A stretch of 51,180 bases of DNA from Alphaproteobacteria bacterium bin52 (GCA_002238645.1 MPMT01000032.1:1-51180); one strand, 5' to 3'; counted from the first letter of the stretch, positions 26,001 through 34,017 are shown. Notes: generated by a model from the sequence alone, not told the origin. Numbers and translations: made by a program.

Positions 26001-26838
26001 AGAGGCTGGCGGACAGGCGCAACGGGCGCGGGTCCGCCCCGGTGTCCGCGGCATCGGTCGCGTCCAGGCCCGCAAGGAACCGCAGGTCCCCGATCGCGTT
26101 CCCGGACGTCACGGCAAGAGCACCGCGAAACACCGGGGCGGGACCGAGATGAACCCGCCCGGAAATCTCCGCGGTACTGCCGGTGCCGGCCAGCCCGATC
26201 CCGGCGTCGAGCTGCGCCGTCCCTCGCGCGTCCAACTCCCCGAGGCTCGCATCGATCTCCAGCGGCCGGTCCCGCCAGGCGAGGGTGCCGGTCAACCGGT
26301 GCGGACCGCGCGGGTCATCGGAGCGCAGTGTTGCGTTCAGCCGCTCGATGCGGTGTTCGTCGCCCGACAGCATGTCGCGGTAGACGATGGTGCCGTCCCT
26401 GATGGCTGCCTCGCTGATGGTGAACGGCCGTTCGGCCCAGGGAGCGAGGCCGGCGACAACGCCGATGAAGTCCCGGTCGAACCGCTCGACGGTGAGCACC
26501 GGACCGAGCAGCGAGACGGCGTTGACGTGGGTGCGGCCGACCAGCAGCGCCCAGCTGTCGAGGCTGATGTCGAGCGTGCGGATCGTAAGCAGGTCGGTTC
26601 CGTGCTCTCCTGCCGGATCAGACAGCGTGATGTCGGAGGCAACGTACCTGGGCGAGGGGAGGAACCGGAAGTCGACTTCGCCCGCGATGCTGACCGTGGT
26701 CCCGGTCAGCTGCTCGATCGTCGCCGCAATCCGGGCGCGGTTCGGCGTCCAGTCGACGAGCCCGGGAGCGAACAGCAGGCCGACGCCGACGAGCGCAACG
26801 GCGATGACGGCGCTGATGATGATGAGCCGCGCCTTCAC
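23068..26838 (-). CDS. AsmA-family envelope protein with long Pro/Glu/Thr-rich tail
   Basis: A 1256-residue protein beginning at GTG 26838 with GGAGG 6 bases upstream. One N-terminal membrane helix (residues 5-25, LIIISAVIAVALVGVGLLFA) anchors a long periplasmic region rich in beta strands with AsmA features (FLPSPRYVASDITLSDPAGE; near the end, SGLLEYSVSLSGQGRS and a DUF-like AsmA C-terminal repeat). AsmA-like proteins are long bridges implicated in lipid movement between membranes. Residues about 1119-1243 are a low-complexity, Pro-, Glu-, Thr- and Gly-rich tail, followed by a short RRDFQSILEGLLE end that looks conserved. Convergent with the helicase fusion; 85 bases downstream of the reductase gene. 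Confidence 0.88.
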   Translation of the reverse strand: MKARLIIISAVIAVALVGVGLLFAPGLVDWTPNRARIAATIEQLTGTTVSIAGEVDFRFLPSPRYVASDITLSDPAGEHGTDLLTIRTLDISLDSWALLVGRTHVNAVSLLGPVLTVERFDRDFIGVVAGLAPWAERPFTISEAAIRDGTIVYRDMLSGDEHRIERLNATLRSDDPRGPHRLTGTLAWRDRPLEIDASLGELDARGTAQLDAGIGLAGTGSTAEISGRVHLGPAPVFRGALAVTSGNAIGDLRFLAGLDATDAADTGADPRPLRLSASLSAGPDGAEATGLALEFGSTRLEGDARVTPAPDFEVGLNLALARVNLGSLEDVTRAGEAIAGALFDSAQGFSLPHDMGATLTLASDAVDVGGSLVRHLRLEGVLDGGAFTVRHFTAELPGGTLTRVAGTLHAVAGRPRFVGEIDVASDKLRTLFGWLDLPVDAVPPDRLRTGTFRSEIDVTPDRLDLPAWRIGLDATRVDGGLSALFGPRPAFGLGLFADRINLDPYLPILHAAAGTNAADDGRRERVAEALERFDANLLVEVNEATVRGTVLEKVRLDAGIDHGRVDLRDLSVGNTDGGSYSLSGTLGKTTPDAVDVRLEVRNGSIPGLVRLLDIPLAKELAALDRFAISSTMTGTTTGLDVKGTATSAGGTVTAAGRIVPGSPPEFLLKLKADHPDAGALLHRLTGRSHAPPEHLGQGTANITLASRIDRGVDIQSVLHLGAARLALDGTADPFAPDPALDVRVQFSHSDLAELIRIADPGFAPAHEGPGALDITAHLEGTGSGLEVRDIDARVGNAGIRGTGRIDRTGPRPSVTLALASGPLDLDAWLPEREPEESGAIAPLAPDRGGWSHEPWDFGALRVLDLALDLEAQRAQYGASVIEDLVLAATLLDGTVEVTRLRGRLRDGTVEGRAQLVTGGIPELELEVRVTGTRLDHVPEGEHLPVSGLLEYSVSLSGQGRSQFELVSGLQGQGTAVLTEGIINGIDLPAASARLPEIERTADLLTMLQEATSGGATPFGRIAGSFTVRNGILTSRDLIMEAPSTSGTAVMVLDLPVRELDIRSELWLTDLPQAPPLGVRLVGPMTAPRVELDVERMQQLVLQRMKRTGVLQRLATQPEAAPAADGQQSGNSKPGPGTGRTDPDPAKPEPEDAGSAPKDAGPGPDAGDAEPGTPSREPQAAGPRSNGTVPEPETAAPEPKSTTPKPETATTEPEPTTTGPGSSTTRPESSPPDPDNGKSGATGKRRDFQSILEGLLE

Positions 26839-26923
26839 CCGTTCCTCCAGGTCACGGGGCTGCCGGGCCGGTCAAGGCGGCGCTGCGGAGCGGTGGCCGA
26901 CTTGGGCCCGGGGAGCCCGCAGT

Positions 26924-27535
26924 TCAAAGGATGGTGCAGATCTCGTCAAATTCGAATCGGGGGGAGCGGGGAAACAGGCCGGTGTCGTCACCGTAGCCGA
27001 GGTTGCACAGGAAATTGGACCGAATGCGGGTCCCGGAAAAGAACATCCGGTCGACCGCATCGTTGTCGAAACCCGACATCGGTCCGCAGTCGAGACCGAC
27101 CGCGCGCGCAGCGAGGATGAAGTAGCCGCCCTGCAGCGATCCGTTGCGGAATGCCGCCACCTCGGCCATGGCCGGGTCTTCGCGGAACATCCCGGTCATG
27201 TCCTTGTGCGGAAACAGCTGGGGCAGGTGGGTCCAGAAATCGAGGTCATGGCCGATGATCGCACAGACCGGCGCGCTCATGGTCTTCTCGACATTGCCCG
27301 GCGCCAGTGCCGGTCGCAGCCGCTCCCGGGCTTCCCGGCTGCGCAGGAACAGGATCCGCGCCGGGCTCATGTTGGCGCTTGTCGGCCCCATCTTCATCAG
27401 GGCGTGGAGGGCGCGCAGGGTCTCGTCCGCAACCGGCCTGTCGGTCCAGATGTTGTGGGTGCGCGCTTCCCGAAACAGCTGGTCCATGGCATCATCGGCC
27501 AGGGCTTGAGCCCGGTCGGCAGCACGGGTGTTCAT
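26924..27535 (-). CDS. Nitroreductase-family protein, RutE-like (malonic semialdehyde reductase type)
   Basis: A 203-residue FMN-binding protein. MGPTSANMSPARILFLRS near residues 48-65 is the FMN-contacting segment. SLQGGYFILAARAVGLDCGP and FLCNLGYGD complete the pattern. RutE subfamily members reduce malonic semialdehyde to 3-hydroxypropionate in pyrimidine breakdown, but no other rut gene is present in the window, so the physiological substrate is uncertain. It is divergent from the TauE/SafE gene with 112 bases between. Confidence 0.85.
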   Translation of the reverse strand: MNTRAADRAQALADDAMDQLFREARTHNIWTDRPVADETLRALHALMKMGPTSANMSPARILFLRSREARERLRPALAPGNVEKTMSAPVCAIIGHDLDFWTHLPQLFPHKDMTGMFREDPAMAEVAAFRNGSLQGGYFILAARAVGLDCGPMSGFDNDAVDRMFFSGTRIRSNFLCNLGYGDDTGLFPRSPRFEFDEICTIL

Positions 27536-27647
27536 CCGTTCGTCTTCCCTGTTCCGGCCGTGACGGGTTGCCCGGAGGTGTAGCGGTCAGGGGACCGCCT
27601 GTCACGCAAATTCGCTCCCGGCGCCGGCCATGGAAGAGGGGACGGGG

Positions 27648-28409
27648 ATGGAACTGTTGCCGGTCGGATTCGGCGCCGTGGAAGCGGCTGCGTTCATCGC
27701 CTTCAGCTACCTGACCTCGGCGGTGACAGCCGCCTTCGGGTTGGGTGGCGGGGTCATGATGCTGATCGCCATGGCATCGGTTCTGCCGCCGCTTGCGGTG
27801 ATCCCGGTGCACGGGGCGGTGCAGATGGGCTCGAACGGTGGCCGCGCCTGGGTGATGCGGTCACACGTGAGCCGGGAGATCTTCGGCTATTTCGTGATCG
27901 GCTCGCTGATCGGGGCGGCCGTGGCGTCCCAGGTCGTGGTCGCCCTGCCCACGGACATGCTGCGCCTGGTGCTCGGGCTGTTCGTGCTCTGGGTGGTGTG
28001 GGCTCCGAAGCTGACCCGGCGCGATGCCGGGCCGCGAAGCTTCGTACCGATCGGGATCGGCACCACCTTTGCCAGCATGTTCGTGGGCGCAACCGGTCTC
28101 CTGATCGGAGCGTTCCTCTCGCCCGAGAGGCTCGGGCGCATGACCACGGTCAGTACCCATGCTATGTGCGCAATGTTCCAGCACGCGCTGAAGATCGTGG
28201 TGTTCGGCTTTCTCGGGTTCGCCTTCTGGGAGTGGATCCCGTTGATCATCGCCATGGTGGCGAGCGGTTTCCTGGGAACCGTGTCCGGCAAGGTGCTGCT
28301 GGAGCGGTTGTCCGAGAGGGTCTTCGGCTGGGCCTTCAAGGCGCTGCTGACCCTGCTGGCGGTCCGCCTCATCGCGCTCTCGGCCGTCGACCTGCTGGCG
28401 CCGGCCTGA
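27648..28409 (+). CDS. TauE/SafE-family (sulfite exporter-like) permease
   Basis: A 253-residue membrane protein with about eight hydrophobic segments. The two half-repeats carry the family glycine motifs: TAAFGLGGGVMMLIAMASV with HGAVQMGSNGGRA in the first half, and FVGATGLLIGAFLSPERLGR with THAMCAMFQHALKI in the second. Members export sulfite, sulfoacetate or other organosulfur anions. ATG 27648 is preferred over 27630 because GAGGGG is placed correctly before it. It is convergent with the M19-like gene. Confidence 0.88.
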   Translation: MELLPVGFGAVEAAAFIAFSYLTSAVTAAFGLGGGVMMLIAMASVLPPLAVIPVHGAVQMGSNGGRAWVMRSHVSREIFGYFVIGSLIGAAVASQVVVALPTDMLRLVLGLFVLWVVWAPKLTRRDAGPRSFVPIGIGTTFASMFVGATGLLIGAFLSPERLGRMTTVSTHAMCAMFQHALKIVVFGFLGFAFWEWIPLIIAMVASGFLGTVSGKVLLERLSERVFGWAFKALLTLLAVRLIALSAVDLLAPA

Positions 28410-28418
28410 CGGGCGCAG

Positions 28419-29393
28419 CTACGCGCCCCACACCTCCTCGAGGAAGGCAAGCCAGTTCCGGCCGAGCACCCTGCTGATCCGGGTCTGCGACCAGCCGGCC
28501 CGTTCCATTGCGGGGACAAAGTTGCCGAAGTCGCCCAGGGTCTCCAGTCCCTTCGGCATTCGCGGTACCCGGCTCTGTGGCGTGGCTGTCGGCCGCCCGC
28601 GGCCCTTGTCGCGCGAGAGGTAGTGGAAGAACTCGAGATCCTGGTCCTGGACCCAGTCGGTCCCGATACCCACCCGTTCCTCGCCGACCAGGTTGATCAG
28701 GTAGTCCATGGCCGCGACGCAGTCTTCGACGGTGCTGTCCTCGCCGCGCGGCAGGAACGGCGTGTAGCTCGCAAACCCGACGAACCCGCCCGCGTCGGCA
28801 ATGGTTCGCAGCTGCTCGTCGGTCTTGTTGCGCGGGTGCTGCTTGAGCATCGGGCAGCAGTGGGTGTAGGCGACCGGCGCGCGCGAGTGGCGGATCGCCT
28901 CGTCGCTGGTCTTCGGGCCGACATGCGACAGGTCGATCAGGATCCCCAGCCGGTTCATTTCCTCGATCGCATGACGTCCGAAGTCCGACAGCCCGCCGTC
29001 CTCACTCTCCCAGCAGCCGGAACCGACCAGGTTCTGCGAGTTGTAGGTGAGCTGCACGATCCGCACGCCGAGGTCGCGGAACAGCACCAGCGAGCTGATG
29101 TCGTTCTCGATCGCGCTGGTGTTCTGCCAGCCGAGGATGATCCCCACCCGGCCTTCCCGCTTAGCACGCAGGATGTCGGCTGTGCCGTGGACCTGGGTGA
29201 TCAGTGATTCATGTTCGGCGAACCAGTGCTTCCACCGTGCGATCTCCGCCATGGTTTCGCGAAAGTCGTGCCAGACCGAACAGGTGCAGTTGGCCGCGGT
29301 GATGCCGCCGCGCGCCATGTCCTCGAAGACCTCGCGCGAGAACCTGGCGATCACCAGGCCGTCGATGCGGATCGCGTCATCCAGTTCGGTCAT
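28419..29393 (-). CDS. M19 (membrane dipeptidase-like) family protein lacking the HxD motif
   Basis: A 324-residue TIM-barrel protein of the renal dipeptidase family. Expected ligands visible are E96 (NTSAIENDISSL), H157 (LIDLSHVGPKTSD) and H178 (VAYTHCCPMLKQHPRNKTDE). The first metal motif, usually DGHxD, reads DGLVIAR at residues 11-17, so both the His and Asp are gone. Either a mononuclear site is used or the enzyme acts on another substrate. Start 29393 has GGAGGAG upstream; homology begins there. Confidence 0.85.
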   Translation of the reverse strand: MTELDDAIRIDGLVIARFSREVFEDMARGGITAANCTCSVWHDFRETMAEIARWKHWFAEHESLITQVHGTADILRAKREGRVGIILGWQNTSAIENDISSLVLFRDLGVRIVQLTYNSQNLVGSGCWESEDGGLSDFGRHAIEEMNRLGILIDLSHVGPKTSDEAIRHSRAPVAYTHCCPMLKQHPRNKTDEQLRTIADAGGFVGFASYTPFLPRGEDSTVEDCVAAMDYLINLVGEERVGIGTDWVQDQDLEFFHYLSRDKGRGRPTATPQSRVPRMPKGLETLGDFGNFVPAMERAGWSQTRISRVLGRNWLAFLEEVWGA

Positions 29394-29487
29394 GCACTCC
29401 TCCGGATTGCCGCCTTGCGGCCCGTTCGGCTCCGTGCGCACCATTCCACGCGGGCCCGGGAAGGCGCAACCGCTCAGGGAGAGTCCG

Positions 29488-29976
29488 GTGACATCAAGAC
29501 CGACCGTGTACCTTGCAAATCCCTACGGGTTCTCGCAGCAACTGCGCGCAGGCCCCCTGCGCGAGCTCGTGGCCGCCCTCGAGGCCATCGGGTGCGAGGT
29601 GTGGGAGCCGTTCGAACGCAACAACCAGATCGACCGCACCGCCGACGGGTGGGCCCACGCGATCGCGCGGGCCGACATGCGCGACGTGCGCGACGCCGAT
29701 GCCCTGTTCGCGGTGGTCAACGGCTGTCCGCCGGACGAGGGGGTGATGGTCGAACTGGGTATGGCGATCGCCTGGAACAAGCCGGTCTTCCTGTTTCGCG
29801 ACGACTTTCGTCGCTGCACCGACTGCGAGGCCTACCCGCTGAATCTGATGGTGTTTGCCGGCCTGCCGGAAACCGGCTGGGAAGCCTCGTGGTACGAATC
29901 CCTCGGCGAGATCGCGGATCCGGACAAGGCGCTGGTCCGCTGGCTCTCCGCAGGCACCCCGGGCCGGGCCGGGTAG
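29488..29976 (+). CDS. Nucleoside 2-deoxyribosyltransferase
   Basis: A 162-residue protein beginning at GTG 29488. YLANPYGFSQQLR near residue 8 and the catalytic Glu in PPDEGVMVELGMAIAWNKPV near 85-104 match this family, which exchanges or hydrolyses the base of deoxynucleosides. WEPFERNNQ and the Asp-rich ADMRDVRDADALFAVV support the assignment. GGGAG lies a few bases upstream. It is divergent from the M19-like gene with 94 bases between, and may act in nucleoside salvage. Confidence 0.85.
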   Translation: MTSRPTVYLANPYGFSQQLRAGPLRELVAALEAIGCEVWEPFERNNQIDRTADGWAHAIARADMRDVRDADALFAVVNGCPPDEGVMVELGMAIAWNKPVFLFRDDFRRCTDCEAYPLNLMVFAGLPETGWEASWYESLGEIADPDKALVRWLSAGTPGRAG

Positions 29977-30301
29977 CCCGCGGTCGCCGGCAGCGACGCC
30001 GCCGCACGGTCGCGGTCGGGCACCGGGGCACAACGGGCCGACAGCCCGGATACCGCGAGGGACTCCAGGTTCCCGCACCACCGGGCGGGGCACGTTCCTT
30101 CTGTCTCCACGAAGCTGATTCCGGAAGCGCGCGCCAGATCGTTCCGGCAGCGTTCCCCGGACAATCGCACGCCGTCACGTTTCCGGGGGTAGTCTTCATC
30201 GCGGGAGCCGGGCGGTCCGTGGCGGACGGTACCCCCGGCGGCGACATTGCCGGGGCTGCGCCTTTCGTCTATCGCTGGGTCGGGAAGGAACCGGAGAACC
30301 C
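29977..30301. other. 325-base gap without a supported gene
   Basis: GC-rich spacer between the deoxyribosyltransferase and rmuC. I see no convincing frame, RNA gene or repeat. The rmuC ribosome site (GGAG, 6 bases before ATG) is at its right end. Confidence 0.5.
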
Positions 30302-31531
30302 ATGGAAGTCCTGCTGCCTGTCCTGAGCGCGCTGCTTGCGGGCGCGGCACTCGTCTGGTTCGTCTTCGCCGCGCCGGCCCGCAGCCGGGCGGAGAGAGCG
30401 GAGGCGCGGCTCGAGGAAATCGACAGGACGGCCGGAAGCCGCTTCGCGGAGCTTGCCTCCGGCGTGCTCAAGAGCAACAGCGACTCCTTCCTGCAGCTGG
30501 TGAGCGAGCGCTTCCAGTCGCACAGGGTGGAGGCGGAGAAAGACCTGGAGGCGCGCGAGAAGGCCGTCGAGGTGCTCGTTGCGCCGATCCGCGACGAGTT
30601 GAAAAAGGTCGAGGAGCGCGCGCAGCAGCTGGAGAGGTCGCGCGTCGACGCCTACCGCTCGGTCACGGAGCAGGTCCGCCAGATGGCCCAGGCCCAGTCC
30701 GAACTGCGATCCGAGACCGGCCGCCTCGTCCAGGCGCTTCGCCGCCCACAGGGCGCCGGCAGGTGGGGTGAACACCAGCTTCGCAATGTGCTCGAGATCG
30801 CGGGCATGGTGGAGCATGTCGATTTCGAGGAACAGCCCACCCTGTCGGGCGAGGACGGTATGCTCAGGCCCGACGTGGTTGTCCGTCTGCCCGGCGGAAA
30901 GTCGGTCGCGGTCGATGCGAAGACGCCCCTGCAGGCCTATCTCGATGCGGTGGAAGCGAAGACGGATGACGAGCGCGCCGGCCACCTCGACGTGCTCGCG
31001 GGCAACGTGCGTTCGCACGTCCGGCAACTGGCGGGGAAGAAGTACTGGGACGGGCTGGCCGGAGGGACGGAGTTCGTCGTCATGTTCATTCCTGGCGATG
31101 CGTTCCTGGCCGCCGCGCTGGAGCGCGACCCGGGCCTGTTCGAGGACGCGGTGAGGAACCGGGTGCTTATCGCAACGCCGATCACGCTGATCGCGCTCGT
31201 CAGGGCCGTGGCCTACGGCTGGCAACAGGAACGGCTGGCCGAGAACGCTCGGGCCGTGGCGGAGACCGGGCGGGAACTGTACGAACGCGTCAAGCGGTTC
31301 GGCGGTCGCATGGAGGATATCGGAAAGTCGCTGCGCCGGGCCGTTGACCACTACAACAGGGGTGTGGGCACGCTTGAACGGCAGGTGTTGCCGTCGGCGC
31401 GAAAGCTGGAGGGGCTGAGCGTGGTTTCGGCCGGAGAGTCGATCCCGCCGCTGGAACAGCTGGAGACGGAGCCGAGAACCCTGCAGGCCGCGGAACTGAC
31501 GGAGCCGGCGGAGAAGGCGGAAAGCGGCTAG
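30302..31531 (+). CDS. rmuC: DNA recombination protein RmuC
   Basis: A 409-residue protein. An N-terminal hydrophobic helix (residues 4-22) is followed by a coiled coil (about 25-140, rich in Glu, Arg and Ala) and the RmuC nuclease-like domain, with RRPQGAGRWGEHQLRNVLEI, HVDFEEQP, PDVVVRLPGGKSVAVDAKTP (a PD-(D/E)xK-like core) and FVVMFIPGDAFLAAAL. RmuC limits inversions and other rearrangements at short inverted repeats. Its stop shares the sequence CTAG with the stop of the convergent DUF924 gene. Confidence 0.95.
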   Translation: MEVLLPVLSALLAGAALVWFVFAAPARSRAERAEARLEEIDRTAGSRFAELASGVLKSNSDSFLQLVSERFQSHRVEAEKDLEAREKAVEVLVAPIRDELKKVEERAQQLERSRVDAYRSVTEQVRQMAQAQSELRSETGRLVQALRRPQGAGRWGEHQLRNVLEIAGMVEHVDFEEQPTLSGEDGMLRPDVVVRLPGGKSVAVDAKTPLQAYLDAVEAKTDDERAGHLDVLAGNVRSHVRQLAGKKYWDGLAGGTEFVVMFIPGDAFLAAALERDPGLFEDAVRNRVLIATPITLIALVRAVAYGWQQERLAENARAVAETGRELYERVKRFGGRMEDIGKSLRRAVDHYNRGVGTLERQVLPSARKLEGLSVVSAGESIPPLEQLETEPRTLQAAELTEPAEKAESG

Positions 31532-32217
31532 GTCGCGGCCCCGCTCGCCTGCGCCCCCTCCTGGCCGAAACTCTCGCCGCCGGCCGCCATGTGCGCCTCT
31601 TCCTCCGCCGTGCTCGGGCGTCCGAGCACGCCGTTGCGGTGGGGGAACCGGCCGAAGCGGGCGACGATGTCGCGATGCCGGGTCCACCCCTGGATACTCC
31701 GGTCCACGTAGGCCCGCCAAGCCGGGTCGGCCTTCCGCCCGAGAGCCCGCAGCAGGTCGAGGCCGCGGTCCTGTTCGGCGCGGTCCTCGGAATGGTGGAA
31801 GGGGTGGTAGAGCCAGATACTGGCCACCGGATGCAGCGCGGTGTCCAGCCCGTGGTCGATGGCGTGTTCGACGATCTCGAAAGCCCGGGCGTCGCCGTCA
31901 TAGGCCCGGACCGTGCCGCGATGGATGTTCCGCGTGAACTGGTCCAGCAGCAGGACGAGAGCCAGTGCGCCATCCGGTGTTTCCTGCCAGTCCGCCAGCT
32001 TCGGATCGCGGGCGCAGGCGCGCGTGACCAGAGGGCCGAAACGCGCACTGATCTCGCTGTCGACCCCGGGACCGCCCCTGTACCACCAGTCGCGACGGGC
32101 CGCCGCGCGCTCCGGGCCATCCCGGCTGTCCGCGAGCCAGAAATCGATGATCTCGGCAATCAAGCCGGAACGGTGCCTTCCCGTATGCGGTCCCGGGTTC
32201 ACGAGGGTGTCTGTCAT
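31528..32217 (-). CDS. DUF924-family protein
   Basis: A 229-residue protein with the DUF924 signature, a helical TPR-like fold of unknown function: IIDFWLADSRDG near the start, LALVLLLDQFTRNIHRGT near 90-107, AIDHGLDTALHPVASIWLYHPFHHSEDRAEQD, and RFGRFPHRNGVLGRPSTAEE near the C-terminus. ATG 32217 is chosen over GTG 32229 because AAAGG lies at proper distance before it. The gene overlaps the last bases of rmuC. Confidence 0.9.
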   Translation of the reverse strand: MTDTLVNPGPHTGRHRSGLIAEIIDFWLADSRDGPERAAARRDWWYRGGPGVDSEISARFGPLVTRACARDPKLADWQETPDGALALVLLLDQFTRNIHRGTVRAYDGDARAFEIVEHAIDHGLDTALHPVASIWLYHPFHHSEDRAEQDRGLDLLRALGRKADPAWRAYVDRSIQGWTRHRDIVARFGRFPHRNGVLGRPSTAEEEAHMAAGGESFGQEGAQASGAAT

Positions 32218-32334
32218 GGCGCCTTTCACCGTCAGTCAAGCGTGCCGGCAGACTGTCACCGCACGCCCCGGCAGTCCATGGCGAACCGCCAAGGGCCACA
32301 CGCCCGGCATGCGCCCCGGGCGGGATCACCAGGG

Positions 32335-32363
32335 TTGACAGCACGGGCAGGTCCATGTACGCA
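32335..32363 (+). promoter_or_regulatory. Candidate promoter of the metY riboswitch transcript
   Basis: TTGACA (32335-32340) and TACGCA (32358-32363) have a 17-base spacer. The predicted start near 32370 falls exactly at the 5' edge of the riboswitch, which supports both calls. Confidence 0.55.
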
Positions 32364-32370
32364 CCGGTCC

Positions 32371-32430
32371 AAGCGCCGATTTGAGCACCAGCTTGCGGGC
32401 GCGTTAGAAATGCAGCTAAAGCGGCGGAAG
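32371..32430 (+). promoter_or_regulatory. SAM-II riboswitch upstream of metY
   Basis: The element contains the conserved SAM-II blocks GCGCCGATTTG (32373-32383) and CGCGTTAGAAATG then CAGCTAAAG (32401-32421). Helix P1 forms between GCGCC (32373-32377) and GGCGC (32398-32402). The pseudoknot forms between AGC-U-UGC (32390-32396) in the loop and GCAGCT (32412-32417), with one bulged U. The layout closely follows the structurally known metX SAM-II RNA. The class binds SAM and usually represses methionine-synthesis genes. The coding start lies about 144 bases further on. GACGG-GCC-CCGTC at 32430-32442 follows at once and might act in attenuation. Confidence 0.88.
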
Positions 32431-32534
32431 ACGGGCCCCGTCCTCTGTTGCCGTGGCGGGAGAGCGAGTCTTCCGGCCATGGTCTCCGGGCCTGATCCCT
32501 TCTTCCCGATCGTTTGGCGGCATGAACCTCACGA

Positions 32535-32550
32535 GCCGGCTGTCGCCGGC
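32535..32550 (+). promoter_or_regulatory. Perfect hairpin just before the metY ribosome site
   Basis: GCCGGC-TGTC-GCCGGC can form a six-pair stem with a four-base loop, ending 8 bases before the AAGGAG ribosome site (32559-32564). It may be part of the riboswitch expression platform, or simply keep the ribosome site open. Confidence 0.35.
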
Positions 32551-32573
32551 CATTCGGGAAGGAGAGTGTCGAT

Positions 32574-33890
32574 ATGACCTCGAATGCAGCTCATCCGCAG
32601 ACCCTGGCGTTGCACGCCGGATACCGCGCCGACCCCGCGACCGGATCGGTCGCGGTGCCGATCTACCAGACGACCTCCTACCAGTTCCAGAGCACCGAGC
32701 ATGCCTCGAACCTGTTTGCGCTCAAGGAACTGGGGAATATCTATACCCGCATCATGAATCCCACCTGCGCCGTGCTCGAGGACCGCATCACCGCGCTCGA
32801 GGGCGGTTCGGGCGCGCTTGCGGTCGCATCGGGACAGGCGGCGTCGGCGATATCCCTGCAAAACCTGGCGCGCGTCGGTGACAATGTCGTCAGCTCCACC
32901 GACCTGTACGGTGGTACCTGGAACCTGTTCGCCAACACCCTGAAGGACCAGGGAATCGAGGTGCGTTTCGTCGATCCGGCCGATCCGGAGGCGTTCGCAC
33001 GGGCCACCGACGACCGCACCCGCGCCTACTACGCCGAGACTCTGCCCAATCCCAAGCTCCAGGTGTTTCCGATCGCCGAGGTCGCGGCGATCGGCCGGTC
33101 GTTCGGCATCCCGCTCATCGTCGACAACACGGCGGCACCGCTGCTGTGCCGCCCGTTCGACCACGGGGCAGCCGTGATCGTGTACTCGACCACCAAATAC
33201 ATTGGCGGTCACGGAACCTCGATCGGGGGTCTCATCGTCGACGGCGGCAACTTCCCGTGGGCGGAGTTCCCGGAGCGCCAGCCCGCACTCAACACGCCCG
33301 ACCCGTCCTACCACGGTGCTGTCTGGGTCGAGGCCGTGGAGCCGATCGGACCGGTGGCGTACATCATCAAGGCCCGGACCACGCTCCAGCGGGACCTCGG
33401 AGCCGCGTTCTCGCCGTTCAACGCCTTCCAGGTGATCCAGGGCCTCGAGACCCTGCCGCTGCGCATCTTCGAGCACTCCCGCAACGCGGCCGCGGTGGCG
33501 GATTTCCTGTCCTCCCATCCCGCGGTCGATACGGTCATCTACCCGGGACTGCAGGATGGCGAGGTGCGCCGGCGTGCCGATACCTACCTGTCGGGTGGAT
33601 ACGGCGGCCTCGTGGGCTTCGAGCTCACCGGCGGGCGGGGCGCCGGGCGCGCCTTCATCGATGCTCTGGAACTGTTCTACCATGTGGCCAACATCGGGGA
33701 TGCGCGGTCGCTCGCCATTCATCCCGCCACCACGACCCACAGCCAGCTTTCGCCGGAGGACCAGCAGCTGACCGGTGTATCGGACGGATACGTCCGCCTG
33801 TCGGTCGGCATCGAGCATATTGACGACATCCTGGCCGACCTCGGCCGGGCGCTCGACCGCGCAACTGGAGCCAGTCTCGCGGCCGAGTAA
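32574..33890 (+). CDS. metY: O-acetylhomoserine sulfhydrylase (MetY-type)
   Basis: A 438-residue PLP enzyme that makes homocysteine from O-acetylhomoserine and sulfide, and in some organisms methionine from methanethiol. It starts TLALHAGYRADPATGSVAVP and QTTSYQFQSTEHASNLFAL as in MetY; GNIYTRIMNPT binds phosphate, VDNTAAP holds the cofactor ring, and the PLP lysine is in VYSTTKYIGGHGTSIGG near residue 207. The C-terminal SDGYVRLSVGIEHIDDILAD is typical. Length and the long middle loop fit MetY rather than MetB/MetZ. A SAM-II riboswitch upstream ties expression to SAM. Confidence 0.95.
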   Translation: MTSNAAHPQTLALHAGYRADPATGSVAVPIYQTTSYQFQSTEHASNLFALKELGNIYTRIMNPTCAVLEDRITALEGGSGALAVASGQAASAISLQNLARVGDNVVSSTDLYGGTWNLFANTLKDQGIEVRFVDPADPEAFARATDDRTRAYYAETLPNPKLQVFPIAEVAAIGRSFGIPLIVDNTAAPLLCRPFDHGAAVIVYSTTKYIGGHGTSIGGLIVDGGNFPWAEFPERQPALNTPDPSYHGAVWVEAVEPIGPVAYIIKARTTLQRDLGAAFSPFNAFQVIQGLETLPLRIFEHSRNAAAVADFLSSHPAVDTVIYPGLQDGEVRRRADTYLSGGYGGLVGFELTGGRGAGRAFIDALELFYHVANIGDARSLAIHPATTTHSQLSPEDQQLTGVSDGYVRLSVGIEHIDDILADLGRALDRATGASLAAE

Positions 33891-33902
33891 CGAGGTCCGG
33901 AT

Positions 33903-33944
33903 CCGGTCCCGGGGGAGGGTTCGAATCTCCCCTTCCGGGGCCGG
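33903..33944 (+). terminator. Strong GC-rich stem-loop after metY
   Basis: GGGGAG (33912-33917) pairs with CTCCCC (33927-33932) around a nine-base loop, and outer CCGG/CCGG and CCC/GGG segments extend the stem. There is no T-run after it, so termination is only suggested. The loop GGTTCGAAT resembles a tRNA T-loop, but no tRNA can be folded here. Confidence 0.35.
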
Positions 33945-33988
33945 TCCGCTCCCTGTCTGCCGGTGCCCGGATACCGGTTGAAGGCGCT

Positions 33989-34017
33989 TTGCAATTTGCG
34001 ACGCCCTCTAGTATTAA
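33989..34017 (+). promoter_or_regulatory. Candidate promoter of petABC
   Basis: TTGCAA (33989-33994) and TATTAA (34012-34017) with a 17-base spacer in an AT-rich island, about 100 bases before petA. Confidence 0.5.

Noticed and set aside
33907..33944. tRNA-like T-loop GGTTCGAAT with a paired stem after metY
   Set aside because: In the correct tRNA register the T-stem has a mismatch and a wobble, and no matching 5' acceptor strand or anticodon arm exists upstream, where metY is coding. It is better seen as a plain stem-loop.
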